Origin: Amoebidium appalachense
Lineage: Eukaryota > Ichthyosporea
Reading direction: 5' to 3'
Assembly: GCA_963693365.1 (NCBI GenBank)
Contig: CAVNZM010000001.1
Span: forward strand, 10,602,001 to 10,666,000
Length of the DNA: 64,000 nucleotides
A program made the translations under genes and the position numbers. How positions within the stretch are numbered: position 1 is the first letter of the stretch; every line of letters starts with the position of its first letter. Positions 22,571 through 32,162 of the stretch are shown one piece after another. The notes under the pieces were generated by a model that had not been told where the DNA came from, did not search any database, and worked only from the letters and a program-made list of their open reading frames with translations.

Positions 22571-23517
22571 GTACAGACAGAAGGCATTGAACAGAGCCCA
22601 CCATCAAGGGAAGAAGAAGAGGGGGAGAAGGGGGGGGGAGGGGGGGAGAGGCGGGGGGATACATGGATATAGGGGGGGGGGGGGGGGGAGGGGGGGAGGA
22701 AGGGGGGAAGGGGCTGCTCACCGATACCCTCCCAGCCGTTCACGAGTGCTTTGCAGAACAGGCGGAACAAAAGTGACCGTTTTCCCAATTTCAAAACACG
22801 GAAAATTCGCAAAAGCCGAAGTATTCTAAATACCTGCAACGCAGACCATGAACTACCGGAAACATCATCCGATGCCTCGAGCGCCAGAAACCCGATCTCG
22901 ATGAAATACGGCAAGATGGAGAACAGATCTATTACGTTCATGGCCTTGAAAAAGAATCGGAATGCGCCGTCCGGGGAGACAAACATGCGTCCGAAGTAAT
23001 CTATACTAAACACACTCGTTACTACCGTATCCACAAAGAAGAACACGGTGGTGACATAAGGCTGGGAAGATATATACTGCACGCTCTCAAGCACTATTTG
23101 AATAACGGATACCGCAATCAGACCCAACATGACCAGACTCCACGCGTTCGCCAAATTGCTGGAATGGGGCTCCTCCAGCACACAATAGAGTGACTCTCTG
23201 AACGTTAGGCCCAACTCTTCCTCCTCCTCTCCATCCTCTACCCACTCTTCATGTTCTTCCAAAGGGCTCCCCCTCATTCCCGTGGGGCCTGGTGCCGCAT
23301 TTCCTGCATTTCCCGCTGCCGAAGCGCGTAGGAGTTGGTCTAAAGAAGCCCCAGTAGTGCTTGTGATGTGCTGAATTCGCGAGGTCTGACCCGTTCTGGG
23401 CACCGGCCTGGAAAACGTGAAATCAGCTGTGGGGTCGCTGCTTGAACTTAGGCTGCCGTTGCTTTGTGGGACAGTTAAAAGACTCTCACGCGAGAAGACT
23501 TTGTTCTGACCTGCCAT
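16254..23517 (-). CDS. Voltage-gated K+ channel alpha subunit, four exons, 499 aa
   Basis: A six-transmembrane Kv-type pore subunit of the cell membrane. Exons, in transcript order: 23517-22722, 20353-20156, 18513-18296 and 16541-16254; they sum to exactly 500 codons, and all introns are GT...AG with phases 1, 1 and 0. Residues about 1-120 are a Ser/Gly-rich tail with an acidic patch (EDGEEEEE at 94-101) and no T1/BTB domain. S1 is about 125-147, S2 154-178, S3 190-212, S4 228-247 with regularly spaced basic residues ([17 protein letters not shown]), and S5 266-286. The pore helix is about 317-330, the selectivity filter TVGYGD 331-336, and S6 346-372 with PVT (362-364) where Shaker channels have PVP. 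A coiled-coil-like C-terminal helix starts at about 405. Intron 2 cuts the filter valine codon. K+ selectivity and voltage sensing follow from the family; subunit partners are unknown. Confidence 0.93.
17340..17425 (+). repeat. Dispersed repeat family 2, copy a
   Basis: A G-run followed by GTGATGTATGCGTTAGAGG, then TTGGAAATATGGAGGAGAC and an A/C-rich end with ACAAAACG. Copies b (20644-20716) and c (22376-22460) have the same order, each directly after a G-run. Confidence 0.82.
18122..18154 (-). CDS. Candidate 33-nt mini-exon duplicating the end of exon 3
   Basis: On the minus strand an AG acceptor (CTCTAG) precedes 33 nt that translate to [11 protein letters not shown] and end at a GTAGGT donor. 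This repeats the end of exon 3 ([10 protein letters not shown] plus the same donor) about 174 bp upstream. Its length is a multiple of three, and both joins would be phase 0, so inclusion would insert 11 acidic residues between S6 and the C-terminal helix without changing frame. The flanking intron DNA is duplicated too, so this is a diverged tandem duplication that carried the splice donor. Whether it is spliced in is unknown. Confidence 0.45.
18514..20155 (-). other. K+ channel intron 2, splitting the selectivity filter
   Basis: The donor GTATGT follows ACAG at 20156. The acceptor CACAG lies at 18514-18518, in a CA-rich tract. Contents include GT/G-run blocks (18520-18960, 19058-19150, 19220-19350, 19505-19550), a C-run at 19850-19899, and a tandem repeat starting at the donor (19976-20165). 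Confidence 0.9.
19976..20168 (-). repeat. Three tandem copies of the exon-2 donor junction
   Basis: Reading the minus strand, the last bases of exon 2 (CTGTCCACAG) and about 55 bp of intron are repeated twice more downstream with a period of about 65 bp. Shared words are GTATGTGG, GGAA.CG and GATTGGTTGTTG. In the second copy the donor is GA instead of GT; the third reads GGACAG|GTATGA and keeps a usable GT. Confidence 0.68.
20644..20716 (+). repeat. Dispersed repeat family 2, copy b
   Basis: Nearly identical to copy a over about 70 bp (GATGTATGCGTTA, TTGGAAATAT, AGACAACAACGAGCA). It lies between two G-runs. Confidence 0.82.
21757..21872 (+). repeat. Dispersed repeat family 1, copy in channel intron 1
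   Basis: It begins at the end of a G-run with TTGAATGCGGAACACGGTAC and continues with GACACATGCAAAGGCAAAC, TTCAAGTATGCAAC and ACAGTATGCGTC. It is very close to the copies at 39.2, 52.5 and 52.95 kb. Confidence 0.85.
22376..22460 (+). repeat. Dispersed repeat family 2, copy c (diverged)
   Basis: Shares TGATGTATG, AGGGGTTG.A..TATGGAGGA and the ACAAAACGTTACAAAAG end. It starts after a G-rich block. A weaker match may exist at 37.85-37.95 kb. Confidence 0.65.
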
Positions 23518-23631
23518 GGTTAACGGTGTTGTGAGGGAGTGGGCTTGATGTTTGCGTCAGTGGTGTGGGACATGGAGATGTGTATTACCAAATGTACGTT
23601 TATCTGTGAGTAATGTTACCGGTACGCCTGC

Positions 23632-24045
<414 letters not shown>

Positions 24046-24049
24046 CGGA

Positions 24050-25015
24050 GACGGGGGAATAGCGGTATGACGGTGTGTGTTTGTGTGCCTCTTTATGTTT
24101 TCTCGTGCGTGCTTGTATGTTTGATCTATGGTGACAGCATTAACGTGGTCGCCTGTTCATAACAATAATACCCCCGACTGCGTGTTGCCCAACACTATGC
24201 AATTTTTAATATTAGAAGGAGTGTGCTGTCTGTCACTTGGCAAGACCTCGCAATCCGTTGGCTTGAAAACAACCGAAGTTTCACGATGCTTGGATGTTAG
24301 TGTTTCAAAACGACTCAGGAAAACAAAACCGTGCTGCGAGCAGAGACACCCCCAGAGTTCACGGATAAAATAGGATTTGCAGCGTCGTTGGGTTGCGTGA
24401 TCGTTCCTGTATGATTGAGGTGTAACATTTTTATTAAAACGCAAGGTATGATTAAAACTGCTAACCAAGCTTTAATTCTAAGAAGTGGTTGCCACTTTTT
24501 GGTATGCCAATTGCATACCAAGCATTCCGTACATTACTCTCCCCGGCGAGCCGCGAGAGGAGGTGAGGAGCATGGCCCGTGTGAGGAGGCTCTCTCTCAG
24601 ACTCAGTACACTCAAGTCACTCAGTCACACTGTATCCCTGCGGCCCGGCTCAACATATCTTGTATGTTGCCGCAGGCGGCATACAAGCGGCGTAGTAGTG
24701 CCCGGCCACTTACGTAAGTCAGCGGGTACATTGCTATAGCCTGGGAGACAACAGTTCACTGTCAGTTGTACTCTCTCCCTCCCCTACCCCCCCCCCCGCC
24801 ACCGCCACACTATGCCGTAGGCCACTACATAGTTTCACGCTGGCAATGCAGGTGGATTGCTGCCGGTAACAGACCCGCCCCGTTCTAGGGAAGCGACCGC
24901 ACTTATCACAGAAATAATGGTCCGCATATTCGAAGGGTTGCCATTCCACAGAAGTGTTGGTGCTGCGTGTACCTGTTCATCTGTTCATGTGGTGTGTGGG
25001 CATCGGTACCCCCCC
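24050..25015. other. Unassigned sequence between microsatellites
   Basis: No exon could be supported. A minus-strand frame at 24734-24949 has several cysteines (YFCDKCGRFPRTGRVCY) but no partner exon or start context. A near-palindromic stretch lies at about 24651-24690 (CTTGTATGTTGCCGC / GCGGCATACAAG). Confidence 0.4.
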
Positions 25016-25058
25016 TACCCCTCCCTCCTCCTCTCCCCCCTCCCCACCCTCTCTCCCC

Positions 25059-25214
<156 letters not shown>

Positions 25215-25379
25215 ACACACACTCACACACACAAAGTGCCCCCGCCCCCTTCATCGGCTCTCTCCCGCACGCCTCTCCCTCTCTTCATTTGCCCCACCTA
25301 CCGTGTTTCTTCATTCGTTCTGCACTGTTCAATTTTCGATTGGGGCAACGTCGTAGAAGATGTGCTCGATTTCACGTGT

Positions 25380-25425
25380 GTGTGTGGGCGTGAAGCTTCG
25401 TGTGCGTGTGCGTGTGTGTGTGCGT

Positions 25426-25476
<51 letters not shown>

Positions 25477-25553
25477 ACGTGTGTATGACCGTGTATCTCA
25501 CGGGCGCGCGCGTGTGGGCGTGTGTGTGTGCGTATTTCAATGTGTGCGAAGTC

Positions 25554-25606
<53 letters not shown>

Positions 25607-25760
25607 TGTGTGTGCGCGCACACGTGTATTTATGTGAGCTTGCGCGCGCGAATGTGTGTTTGTGTGTGTTTGTGTGTTGTGAGTATGCGCGTGCGTGTGC
25701 GTGTCATGGTGTGAAGGTTTTATTATGCTCTGTTTAATAATGCTGTTTGATACTGAAGTA

Positions 25761-25808
<48 letters not shown>

Positions 25809-25810
25809 GA
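25380..25810 (+). repeat. GT-rich microsatellite block
   Basis: GT tracts at 25431-25476, 25557-25605 and 25763-25808, separated by GC/GT-rich sequence. No gene is seen. Confidence 0.92.
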
Positions 25811-25971
25811 CTCATTATGCAAGTTAATGCTCATGCCCTTACGTGCCATGGTTTCAGTTAGTGGTGTCAGTACTACATAGAGTCCGGTGGCCGGAAAATA
25901 AGGAGTGTTTGCACGTACACTTGTGCATTAAGGGGATTTGGAGGCCTATCGATGTGCGAAATGCGCATGCG

Positions 25972-25975
<4 letters not shown>

Positions 25976-26012
<37 letters not shown>

Positions 26013-26030
26013 AGGAGGGGGGGGGAGTGA
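25976..26030 (+). repeat. Poly-G run
   Basis: About 36 G residues, then a G/A-rich tail. The following 26030-26120 resembles no other repeat I could find. Confidence 0.92.
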
Positions 26031-26126
26031 ATGCCCGTGGCAGAATCTCAGATTTCTAGGTCCTTGCGGGCCAAGCTTCAAGTTTGATTTTTTGGGAATA
26101 AAAGAAAACCGCTAATAATGGTGCCA

Positions 26127-26198
26127 CATACAGTCTCCGTCTTATCATAGTATTCGATTAGTAAACGTCTCCGTCTTATCATAGTATTCGATTAGTAG
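26127..26198 (+). repeat. Perfect-like tandem duplication of ~34 bp
   Basis: CTCCGTCTTATCATAGTATT plus TCGATTAGTA is present twice head to tail. The copies differ at one base (AAACG versus AGACG). Confidence 0.88.
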
Positions 26199-26212
26199 AC
26201 GGATATGCACGG

Positions 26213-26234
26213 AGAGGTGCTCCTCCCCACCTCC

Positions 26235-26271
<37 letters not shown>

Positions 26272-26292
26272 CCGGGGGCACCTCTCCTCTCA
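26213..26292 (+). repeat. Inverted repeat flanking a poly-C run
   Basis: GGAGAGGTGC before and GCACCTCTCC after a C-run at about 26236-26270 form a 10-bp inverted repeat. The DNA could fold with the C-run in the loop. Confidence 0.65.
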
Positions 26293-26377
26293 CTCTTTTA
26301 TGATCAGTCTACTCCCTTCCCCCTCCCCCGGGGAACCCGGTGATCTGTGCACATGTGGTGGTGGGTGCACATGTGCT

Positions 26378-26380
<3 letters not shown>

Positions 26381-26415
<35 letters not shown>

Positions 26416-26687
26416 CCCTCCCAAAAAAACTCCCACCCACCACCACCACCACAAGACAGTGATGCATAATTGCACATTCTTTTGCAGCTACAGTTTGATG
26501 ATATTTACCCACCGTGTGCACCACTTGTGACCCCAGTCTTCCGAGGTGGTGTCACAGGTGGGCGCCAACACCAATAAATTGACTGGTGATGGGTGTACAA
26601 TCAAAGAAACTCAGCAGCACATATAATAACGTTGATGCTATACCCTGCCTAGTTAACGTAATAATTAGTGCACCATCGCACGAGTGA

Positions 26688-26716
<29 letters not shown>
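26381..26716 (+). repeat. Two poly-C runs with unique sequence between
   Basis: C-runs of about 30 at 26381-26412 and about 26 at 26690-26716. The stretch between them shows no supported gene. Confidence 0.9.
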
Positions 26717-26718
<2 letters not shown>

Positions 26719-26721
26719 GGG

Positions 26722-27545
26722 GGTGTTTTTGCCGCGCGGTACCCCTGATATTGTAGGTGTACACTGCCCCCACGACCCCAACTGTGTGCTGAATATCTCG
26801 TGCTAGGAAACCAATAACGCGAAAGTAACACATGCCGCATGATATATGATATATATGGTACAAGGGGGGTTTCAATCCGGGATACAATGTTGTGTTTTTT
26901 TCGTGTGACCCCCGTACTCCAGAGGCACATTCACCATCCCCCCTTAAACTTTGTGGTAAATTTCTCGTGCTAGAAGCTGTTCTGTGGGTAGTTATTGAAA
27001 AAACCAATAATGTGCAAGTAACACATGTACATATACTATGCTACAAGGGGGGTTCTATTCGAGCTACAACGTTGTGTTTTTTTCGTGTGACCCTCGTAGT
27101 CCAGGGGCACATTCACCATCCCCCCATAAACTTTGTGGTAAATTTCTCGTGCTAGAAGCTGTTCTGTGGGTAGTTATTAAAAAACCAATAATGTCTAGGT
27201 TACATATGTACATAAACTATGCTACAAGGGGGGTTCTATACGAGCTACAACGTTGTGTTTTTTTCGTGTGACCCTCGTACTGCAGGGGCACATTCACCAT
27301 CCCCGCCATAACGTTTTGGTAAATTTCTCGTGCTAGAGGCTGTTCTGTGGGTAGTTATTGAAAAACCAATAATGTCTAGGTTACACATGGACATATACTA
27401 TGCTAAAGGGGGGTTCTATACGAGCTACAACGTTGTGTTTTTTTCGTGTGACCCTCGTACTCCAGGGGCACATCACCATCCCCCCTTATAATTTGTGGTG
27501 GATTTCTCGTGCTAGAAGCTACTCTGTGGGTAGTTATTGAAAAAT
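26722..27545 (+). repeat. Tandem satellite, ~181-bp unit, about 4.5 copies
   Basis: The anchor TTGTGTTTTTTTCGTGTGAC recurs at about 26889, 27071, 27252 and 27432, a period of 182, 181 and 180 bp. Each unit contains CATTCACCATCCCC, GTAAATTTCTCGTGCTAGA and GTGGGTAGTTATTGAAAA. The first half-copy (26722-26830) is strongly diverged and the later ones are close to each other. The array abuts the terminal repeat of the retroelement that follows. Confidence 0.9.
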
Positions 27546-27561
27546 CCCGATGCTTATAATC

Positions 27562-27895
27562 TATGAAAACTACTCCGGGACGTGTGTTGCCTCTAGGGGG
27601 ACATCCCCTTGGACGAAAGTGATCCACGCAATAAAAAGTGTGTAAACCTTTTTTTTTTTCTTTTGACTGGATTTATTCGACGGAAAGATATGCAAGTATG
27701 CACGGCATACTGAGAAGACAATAAAAACTTCACGAGTTATCCAGTAACAAGCGCATACTGAGATACCTGAACACTGTGTGAAAATCATATAAATACTCAA
27801 TGTGACGACCAACAGAATTCAACAAAAAGTCTAAAGTGTTCACATTGCCAGCTAGTGTAGCAGATACCAACCTGCAATGGTTGTCACACCACGGC
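27562..27895 (-). repeat. Repeat B2 of the DIRS-type element, split by a LINE
   Basis: The B1-like sequence is present in two pieces, 27895-27869 and 27621-27562. Between them lie a 5'-truncated LINE (27868-27649) and a ~27-bp segment (27622-27648) that also occurs at about 1985 and 56365. Confidence 0.72.
27649..27868 (-). mobile_element. 5'-truncated LINE 3' end, nested in B2
   Basis: About 210 bp match the 3' end of the LINE at 58389-58594 almost base for base, except for an extra ~10 bp (ACAAAAAGT region near 27822). It ends with AATAAATCCAGTCAAAAG and an A-run of about 11 on the minus strand. It has no coding capacity. Confidence 0.85.
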
Positions 27896-28032
27896 AAGCC
27901 CAGCCCCCAGCCATCAATTTATTGATCCGTGAGGTCCTTGTGCCCAAAAAACGGGGGAAGTCTTCGCCCCGTGAAAAAACAGCACGTATGTGTGGGTCAA
28001 TGGGGGTTGAGTGTGGGTGTAGGTGGGTGGGT

Positions 28033-28379
28033 GAAAAGAAAATATAGCTGTAAGGGCTGTAGGTGCTCAACACAGAAGATGTGTTTGTAGCTTGCTGATC
28101 TGCTAAAAACTGTCCGACGTGCTTATATACATAAGCCTACCGATCCGAGCCAATCAAAATCGATCTAGTGATATGTGAAATCTGATCCGAGCCAATCAAA
28201 ATCGGTCTAGTGATATGTGGAATCGGACGTTTTGATTGGCTACTAGGTGCACGTGTGCGGGCAGCCAACCGCGAGCTGCTAAAACACGAAACGAAGCCTA
28301 CATGGTTATGTCGATACCGAACACCCATCCTACGTGTTTACCCAGAAAAATATTTATGTCAATGAATTCCACAAATAAA
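28033..28379 (-). repeat. Direct repeat A2 of the DIRS-type element
   Basis: The second copy of the ~350-bp repeat, including the CCAAT pair and GTATATAAGCACG. The same orientation as A1 excludes inverted terminal repeats of the DIRS1 type. Confidence 0.85.
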
Positions 28380-28474
28380 AAACCTCTATGAAAACTACTC
28401 CGGGACATGTGTTGCCTCTAGGGGGACATCCCCTTGGACGAAAGTGAACCTGCAATGGTTGTAAACCACGGCAC
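28380..28474 (-). repeat. Repeat B1 of the DIRS-type element
   Basis: The block with ACAACCATTGCAGGTT, TTTCGTCCAAGGGGATGTCC and CTCCGGAGTAG-like words (GTCCCGGAGTAGTTTTCATA) recurs in B2 at 27562-27621 plus 27869-27895. Confidence 0.75.
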
Positions 28475-28501
28475 GAGAGCAGTATGCTTGCTCCAAAGGT
28501 T

Positions 28502-28735
28502 TCACTTACGAATAGAGGCGAATACACGTTTGGTAGTGGCAGCAATGGAGGCCGGGCGAAGTCGAGTATACTTCAGGAAACAGTCGGAGGACCATCTGCC
28601 GAGTTGTTTGATCCGGGATCGTCGACCCCGGCCTCAGCCAGGGCTGTGGCCCCCACAATTCGGAGGCTGTGGCCGGCAAACCGGGAGGGTGAGAGGCCAG
28701 CCCGGGAGAGGAGGGCACGGAATAAGTTTGGCCAT
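28502..28735 (-). pseudogene. C-terminal fragment of the tyrosine recombinase
   Basis: After the RNase H, a different frame reads RALLSRAGLSPSRFAGHSLR, with the conserved H-x-x-R box, then ATALAEAGVDD. A further shift brings GRWSSD (box with W in the position of the third His/Trp) and the likely catalytic tyrosine in LKYTR, ending in a stop at 28502-28504. This is the end of a DIRS-type tyrosine recombinase. Its N-terminal two thirds, including the first catalytic Arg, and the end of the RNase H are missing, so a deletion fused the two genes at about 28720. Confidence 0.75.
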
Positions 28736-30200
28736 CACGGGGTGGGGGGAAGACCGGGAGTGCAGGTCAGACACAGCACCCGTGTTGTCGCATAAAATAT
28801 GGACATGGTGGGTGGACCAGGAGGGGGCCCAGAGGGCCACGGCGGCTGCGATGGCCAAGAGTTCGATGACGGAAGAACCGAGTTTACCCTCATGAGCATA
28901 GAGGGCTTGGGTGGAGGGAGGCCAGGGCATGAAAAACCATTGGTCGAGCCAGTGGCCCCCTAGACCAACTGATCCGGCAGCATCGGTGGCCAGGGTGGTG
29001 TATGTGGGGGGTGTGATAAGGTGCACCCCATTACATGATGTGAGGAACTGGTGCCATTCGGCTATGTCTGCCCGGGCGGCAGCAGTCAGCCGTATGTGGT
29101 GGTAGCCGGCAAGGTGCCAGTGTGGGTGGGTCCGGAGAAGGGCCCATAGGCGCTGGGAGAAGGCCCTCCCGGGGGGAACCAGCTGGGCACACCAGGTGAG
29201 TTTGCCGCGGAGGGATTGCAGGTCCCGAATGGTGATGGTGGGTTTTGGGTGGGAAGTGAGGCCGAGTAGGTCCGAGAGTTTGGAAGCAGGGATCCGTGCC
29301 TCCATGGTGACGGAGTCGAATTCGATACCGATGAAGACAATATGGGTAGCCGGGCCCTGCATCTTGTCTTCGGAGATGGCAATGTGCAGCTCTCGGCAGA
29401 GTTGCAGGAAGGTGGATAGGTGACGTTGGCACTGCTCTTGGGTGGGGGCGACTATAATCCAGTCGTCTACGTAGTGGCGGATGAGGGTAACACCGTGCTG
29501 GTGTGCCAGCCACTGGAGGGTGGCCGCGATCCGTTCCCAGATGGCTGGGCTAGAGTTCAGGCCGAAGGGCAGTCTGGTGTCAACGTAAAAATGCCCCTGC
29601 CATTTGAATGCCATTAAATGATGGTCATCTGGTCGGATGGGCATGTGCCGGAAGGCAGCCTGCACATCTGCCACGGCCATGTAGCAGCCTGGGCCTGCGT
29701 CGAGAATGAGCTGGGTGACGTCCCGGGCTCGAATGTACTGAAGTTCGTCGGGGTAGGTGATGCTGTCATTGACACTGCTGCCCCGGGGCCATGAGAGGTG
29801 GTGGATTCGACGGTACTTGGGGGGGGTTCCCCTTTTTAGTAACGGCGCCGATGGGGGAGGAACGGTGGACCGGAAATTTGGCAAAGAATTGGTCTGGGGA
29901 GAGGGGGCCGCGCATGTGGCCGAGGGCGACTTCTTTGGCAATATCCGCCGTGATAGCGGCAGCTGCATCCGGGGTGGTGGGTAGGTTGGGGCCCACCCGA
30001 GAGGTAGAGGGGCCGCCATAGCCGATGTCGACACCGAACTCGACATCGTGGAGGAGCTGCGCGGCGAATGATTGGTCTGGGTAGGAGGCCAGCAGCTCCC
30101 GGAGGCGGGAGGTGTCAATGTGGTGCTGGGGCAGCGGGCGGGCCTCCGGGTCTGAGCCTCGGGGGAAGGTGTGGTTAGCAAGGGTGGGACACCCTCGGGG
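28634..30200 (-). CDS. Reverse transcriptase / RNase H of the DIRS-type element, frameshifted
   Basis: From about 30130 the frame encodes the leader seen in DIRS polymerases (LRELLASYPDQSFAAQLL, then IGYGGP), followed by the start of the RT (GHMRGPLSPDQFF, SPIGAVTKKG). A one-base shift at a nine-G run near 29825 moves the reading into the frame that continues with RRIHHLSWP, the fingers and palm, and the catalytic YVDD box (HYVDDWIIV). RNase H follows with its acidic residues in TDAAG, SSVIELLAI and CDNTGAV. The domain order and motifs are those of tyrosine-recombinase retroelements. Coding ends at 28634 only because the frame is lost after the RNase H. Apart from the shift the catalytic residues look intact. 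Confidence 0.85.
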
Positions 30201-30346
30201 AGATCCCGGCAGCGGGGGGAGGGGGGGGGGGGGGGGAGGGGGGAGGGGGGGGGCAGGGCCCCCGGAGGGTTAGAGTAGGGCAGCTGGGCCCGAGGGAGGG
30301 TTTGCAGGGAGGGCAGCGGGGCCCTGGGCAAGGGATGCCCGAGCAC

Positions 30347-30754
30347 GCGGGGGTGTGGGCGGACACAGAGTTAGAAGAAGGGGGGGAGGGAGTGCTAGGT
30401 GAGTGTAAGGGGGTGGAGGCTCGTGGGATGGGGGGGAGTAAAATTATGTGCAGTGGCCAGAATAATGTCTTTGTGTAGGGACATTTATTCTTGGCGTGCG
30501 CGCCGTAGTTGGCCTGCGAAAATTTGTACTCAGCCCTAGTGGCCTGTTCTCCCGAGCTCCGTTTCCTTGTACCCGTGTATCCTAGCTCCTAGCCCCTATG
30601 TTCTATCTGTGTGTGTGGGTGTGCGCGAAGACTAGGCATTGTGCTTGCAGTCTTTGCGGGGGTGTGTGCCAGAGCAGAGCGGGGCACATGTGGGAGAAGG
30701 GGCAGGGCTGCTTAGCGCAGGACCGACCGTTAATGTGGAAATTCCTGCAGTGCG
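30347..30754. other. Gag-polymerase spacer of the DIRS-type element
   Basis: G-rich sequence between the gag stop and the first recognisable polymerase residues. It holds no conserved motif I can see. The polymerase start codon is not determined. Confidence 0.4.
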
Positions 30755-31446
30755 TCACGGGTAGATCCACGGGTCGGGCCGGTTTTGCCGGGCCGGGTTG
30801 CGGGCCAGGGCGGTTGGGGGTTGTCCCCCGCCGGGCTTGTGGGGCGGCTTGAAGCCATCAAGACCACAGCCGGGCTTGGGGTACATGGCACAGGCCGTGC
30901 TGGGGTGGTCGGGGAAGCCACAGCGCTGACATGCGTCCGGGATGAGCAGAGTGGGTGGCAGGAGGAGATCCTGGTGGAGTTGGGCGAGCAGGTTGGGACA
31001 CTCGATCGGAGCCCGACCCTGCTGGTGGGCAACTGTACGGGCGTACACGTCGTAGTTGTGGATCTGGGCCCACAGGTATCGGGTGCTGAGGCGAGTGATG
31101 TGCTGAGTCCAAAGTACGTCCTTGTCCGTGGGGAGGTCGAGGTGGTGCTTGGCGGCCATGTAATGGGTCCAAGCTTGGATCCAAATGACGAGGGAACGCA
31201 GGAGAACGGGTTTGTCATTGCGAAAAGTCTCGATGCTGCCGTCATTGGCGGGGACGGCGGGGCCTGAGGAGGGACTTCAGGAGTAGAGGGGAGAGTAGCC
31301 GGAGGGTCCGTGGTTGTATTGGCCTCCGGAGGCGCGTCAGTGCCCGCGGGAGCGTTGGTCAGCCTGATGCGGAGATCGCTGCGGGTCAGGCGCTTAGGTG
31401 CCGCGGCAGGGGCGGTGGCTGAGGCCTGGCGCTTTTTTGGCGGCAT
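30755..31446 (-). CDS. Gag-like protein of the DIRS-type element, frameshifted
   Basis: The start at 31446 (MPPKKRQAS...) lies just after repeat A1. The N-terminal part is basic and then Pro/Thr-rich. About 31250-31300 the reading shifts by one frame into a helical domain (ETFRNDKPVLLRSLVIWIQA, then DVLWTQHITRLSTRYLWAQI). This ends with a zinc-knuckle-like cluster CQRC..PDH.STAC...PGC and a short basic tail, stop at 30755. A gag role (RNA packaging) is inferred from its place before the polymerase and from the knuckle. Confidence 0.68.
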
Positions 31447-31478
31447 GCTGACCGGCGTAGGGAAAGATAGGGAGAATG

Positions 31479-31838
31479 AAATGAAAAGAAAATATAGCTG
31501 TAAGGGCTGTAGGTGCTCAACACAGAAGATGTGTTTGTAGCTTGCTGATCTGCTAAAAACTGTCGTGCTTATATGATACCTAAGCCTACCGATCCGAGCC
31601 AATCAAAATCGATCTAGTGATATGTGAAATCTGATCTGAGCCAATCAAAATCGGTCTAGTGATATGTGGAATCGGACGTTTTGATTGGCTAATAGGTGCC
31701 CGTGTGCGGGCAGCCAACCGCGAGCTGCTAAAACACGATACGACGCCTACATAGTTATGTCGATACCGAACACCCATCCTGCGTGTTTACCCAGAAAAAT
31801 ATTTGCGTCAATAAATTCCACAAATAAAACCGTAACGA
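31479..31838 (-). repeat. Direct repeat A1 of the DIRS-type element, with promoter signals
   Basis: Nearly identical to 28033-28379. On the minus strand it has three CCAAT/ATTGG motifs within a duplicated ~50-bp block (GATTTTGATTGGCTCGGAT twice), then ATATAAGCACG as TATA-like box. It ends about 30 bp before the gag start. The 5'-most word is TTTTATTTGTGGAATT. Confidence 0.85.
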
Positions 31839-31999
31839 ATGCACAAATTGTCATCATAGCATTATACTACCATAGTAGTTGGTCGACAATAACGATATAT
31901 TGGGAACGTGGACACCAATTGTAAACCAAAAAATAATAACACCATAATATTCTACACATACCTAACAATGTATTGTGAATGAATAAATTACTTGCTTAC

Positions 32000-32119
32000 C
32001 GTAACACACACACACACACACGGCACACGCACACACGCACACACGCACACACGCACACACGCACACACGCACACACACACACACGTGCACAGACACACGT
32101 GCACACACACACACACTTG

Positions 32120-32162
<43 letters not shown>

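Larger units (their letters stand above)
20354..22721 (-). other. K+ channel intron 1
   Basis: The donor GTGAGC follows exon 1 at 22722 and the acceptor ACCACAG precedes 20353. It holds G-run blocks (20405-20500, 20615-20660, 21690-21755, 22501-22570, 22630-22710), GT tracts at 21270-21600, family-2 repeats at 20644-20716 and 22376-22460, and a family-1 repeat at 21757-21870. Confidence 0.9.
27562..31838 (-). mobile_element. DIRS-type tyrosine-recombinase retrotransposon, internally deleted
   Basis: Read on the minus strand, the order is: a ~360-bp repeat A1 (31838-31479), gag, reverse transcriptase plus RNase H, a piece of tyrosine recombinase, then B1 (28474-28380), A2 (28379-28033), a spacer, and B2 (27895-27562, split by a LINE insertion). 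This A1-ORFs-B1A2B2 plan of split direct repeats, a tyrosine recombinase instead of a DDE integrase, and no visible aspartic protease are features of the PAT/Ngaro branch of the DIRS order. The A repeats contain CCAAT motifs and a TATA-like box, so they probably drive transcription. Several frameshifts and an internal deletion show this copy is dead. Whether A1 and A2 differ only by age mutations should tell how recent it is; I see about 15 differences. Confidence 0.85.

Noticed and set aside
26722-27545. CRISPR array
   Set aside because: The repeats are ~181 bp and contiguous, without short spacers, in a eukaryotic context.
28484-28895. Plus-strand frames over the retroelement
   Set aside because: They are shadows of the RNase H and recombinase coding on the minus strand.
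27562-31838. Ordinary LTR retrotransposon
   Set aside because: The A repeats are not bounded by TG...CA, no protease or DDE integrase is present, a B repeat exists on both sides of A2, and tyrosine recombinase boxes are found.
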